From Oscillospiraceae bacterium (lineage in GTDB: Bacteria; Bacillota; Clostridia; Oscillospirales; Ruminococcaceae), in contig JAFLUJ010000338.1 of NCBI GenBank assembly GCA_022511485.1, positions 1 through 6,159 of the forward strand: a stretch of 6,159 nt of DNA. Reading direction: 5' to 3'. Both the position numbers and the translations under genes were made by a program. This document shows, piece by piece, positions 5,606 through 6,159 of the stretch. The notes under the pieces are model-generated. The model worked only from the letters and a program-made list of their open reading frames with translations, did no database searches and was not told the DNA's origin. Every line of letters starts with the position of its first letter. Position 1 is the stretch's first letter.

Positions 5606-5850
5606 CATTATATAAGGTCATATCTCCCCATTAACATATATATTATAGCGTAACATAGTTATAAATGCAAGTAGAATAGAAAAAACATAAATAACAGCCT
5701 GCTAAACGACTGTCTTATGTACTATTTGCTATATCTGAATCTGAAAACGGTATGCCTCTTTAAAAGAGAATCCCAAACAATCTGGGTAACACGATTTTAT
5801 CATACAACAGCTTCCGCTTAACGTAAGTCAAGCTAACAGTCATTTGAATC

Positions 5851-5870
5851 GAAAAAGTCCGGACTTTTTC
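5851..5870. repeat. 20-bp perfect palindrome
   Basis: GAAAAAGTCCGGACTTTTTC is identical to its reverse complement. With A-run and T-run arms it could form a short terminator-like hairpin on either strand. It also lies inside a 26-codon minus-strand frame (5833-5913) that begins MAILKCMAAD and has no ribosome site. Confidence 0.7.
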
Positions 5871-5928
5871 TACGCTTGCGAGTATCTGCCGCCATGCATT
5901 TTAGTATTGCCATTTTATGGCATATCAA

Positions 5929-5984
5929 AAAATATAATTAACACAGATTATGGATAATAGTACACTAAGCCGCATCAATCTTAA
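5929..5984 (+). repeat. 56-bp direct repeat, copy 2
   Basis: This is the second copy, with the perfect core at 5939-5963. Its ATG at 5950 opens a 21-codon frame ending at TAA (6013-6015) that starts MDNSTLSRINLN. Unlike copy 1, it leads into a hairpin: AGCCGCA (5968-5974) pairs with TGCGGCT (5992-5998). No ribosome site is visible. Confidence 0.8.
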
Positions 5985-6073
5985 CATTTGGTGCGGCTGT
6001 TTGCGATTTCATTAAACTAAGCAAATGACGATTTACCATATCATAATACTATAGTTTGCATTATAGAACACCG

Positions 6074-6159
6074 TTATTGTAAAATTTCTCCATACCATTC
6101 ACTAAATTTTTCATACCCTTTACTAAATATTTGTTGAAATGCTTCAAAACCTACATTAA
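6074..6159 (-). CDS. C-terminal end of an unidentified protein (partial)
   Basis: The minus-strand frame enters from the right edge and ends at TAA (complement of 6074-6076), giving 28 codons in view. The visible residues look protein-like: an amphipathic, aromatic-rich helix pattern, NVGFEAFQQIFSKGYEKF followed by SEWYGEILQ. Codons are AT-rich, unlike ilvD, which may point to a different origin. No family can be named from so short a tail. It faces into the gene-poor region with no strong terminator close behind its stop. A chance open frame of this length is possible, so confidence is moderate. Confidence 0.45.
   Translation of the reverse strand, partial: NVGFEAFQQIFSKGYEKFSEWYGEILQ

Larger units (their letters stand above)
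5011..6073. other. Gene-poor region rich in inverted repeats
   Basis: I find no credible protein gene in this stretch of about 1.06 kb: no frame joins a ribosome site to a protein-like sequence of useful length. The only frame above 100 codons (minus strand, 5147-5479) needs a GTG start without a ribosome site and runs through strong hairpins. Base composition is uneven, with GC-rich hairpins at 5087-5112 and 5159-5174 in otherwise AT-rich DNA. The region also holds a G-rich hairpin, a terminator-like hairpin, a duplicated 56-bp block, a 20-bp perfect palindrome (5851-5870) and a 6-bp hairpin TGCCAT-TTT-ATGGCA (5908-5922). Likely readings are an accumulation of interspersed repeats, decayed mobile DNA, or one or more structured RNAs. 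Confidence 0.6.

Overview
The window looks like chromosome of a low-to-moderate GC anaerobic Firmicute, most likely a gut or rumen Ruminococcus-type (Oscillospiraceae) bacterium. This is inferred from AT-rich intergenic DNA with strong AGGAGG ribosome sites, sigma-A promoters close to TTGACA-17-TATAAT, a clostridial-type IlvD, a DMP19/DUF4375 protein, and interspersed palindromic repeats. The genus is an inference from family resemblance, not a measured match.

Layout. (1) 1-1217, plus strand: the last 29 codons of a ROK-family sugar kinase, then a 360-aa octopine/nopaline-type NAD(P) dehydrogenase. (2) 1223-1413: a compact, highly palindromic MITE-like element built of nested perfect hairpins. 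(3) 1416-2221, minus strand: a complete type II toxin-antitoxin operon, with a consensus promoter, an AbrB/SpoVT-type antitoxin with an ideal ribosome site, a RelE/ParE-type toxin overlapping it by ATGA, and a terminator that can serve both convergent units. (4) 2251-5010, plus strand: a divergent consensus promoter driving a likely three-gene operon: a DUF4375 (DMP19-like) protein, dihydroxy-acid dehydratase IlvD, and a small single-pass membrane protein whose ribosome site lies in the end of ilvD. (5) 5011-6073: about 1.06 kb with no convincing gene but many inverted repeats. It holds a compound hairpin after the operon, GC-rich hairpins, an 80-nt hairpin with a G-tract-rich interior and a competing downstream partner strand, an intrinsic-terminator-like hairpin, and a 56-bp direct repeat in two copies 465 bp apart, each opening a very short ORF that starts MDNST. 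(6) 6074-6159, minus strand: the C-terminal end of an unidentified protein running off the window.

How the parts relate. IlvD is the only clearly metabolic gene of the operon (third common step of valine/isoleucine synthesis). No other branched-chain gene and no T-box or leader peptide is visible beside it. The toxin-antitoxin operon and ilvD operon diverge from a shared 200-bp promoter region. The convergent junction between the dehydrogenase and the toxin gene is where the palindromic element sits. The least explained parts are the palindromic element and the 5.0-6.1 kb structured intergenic region.
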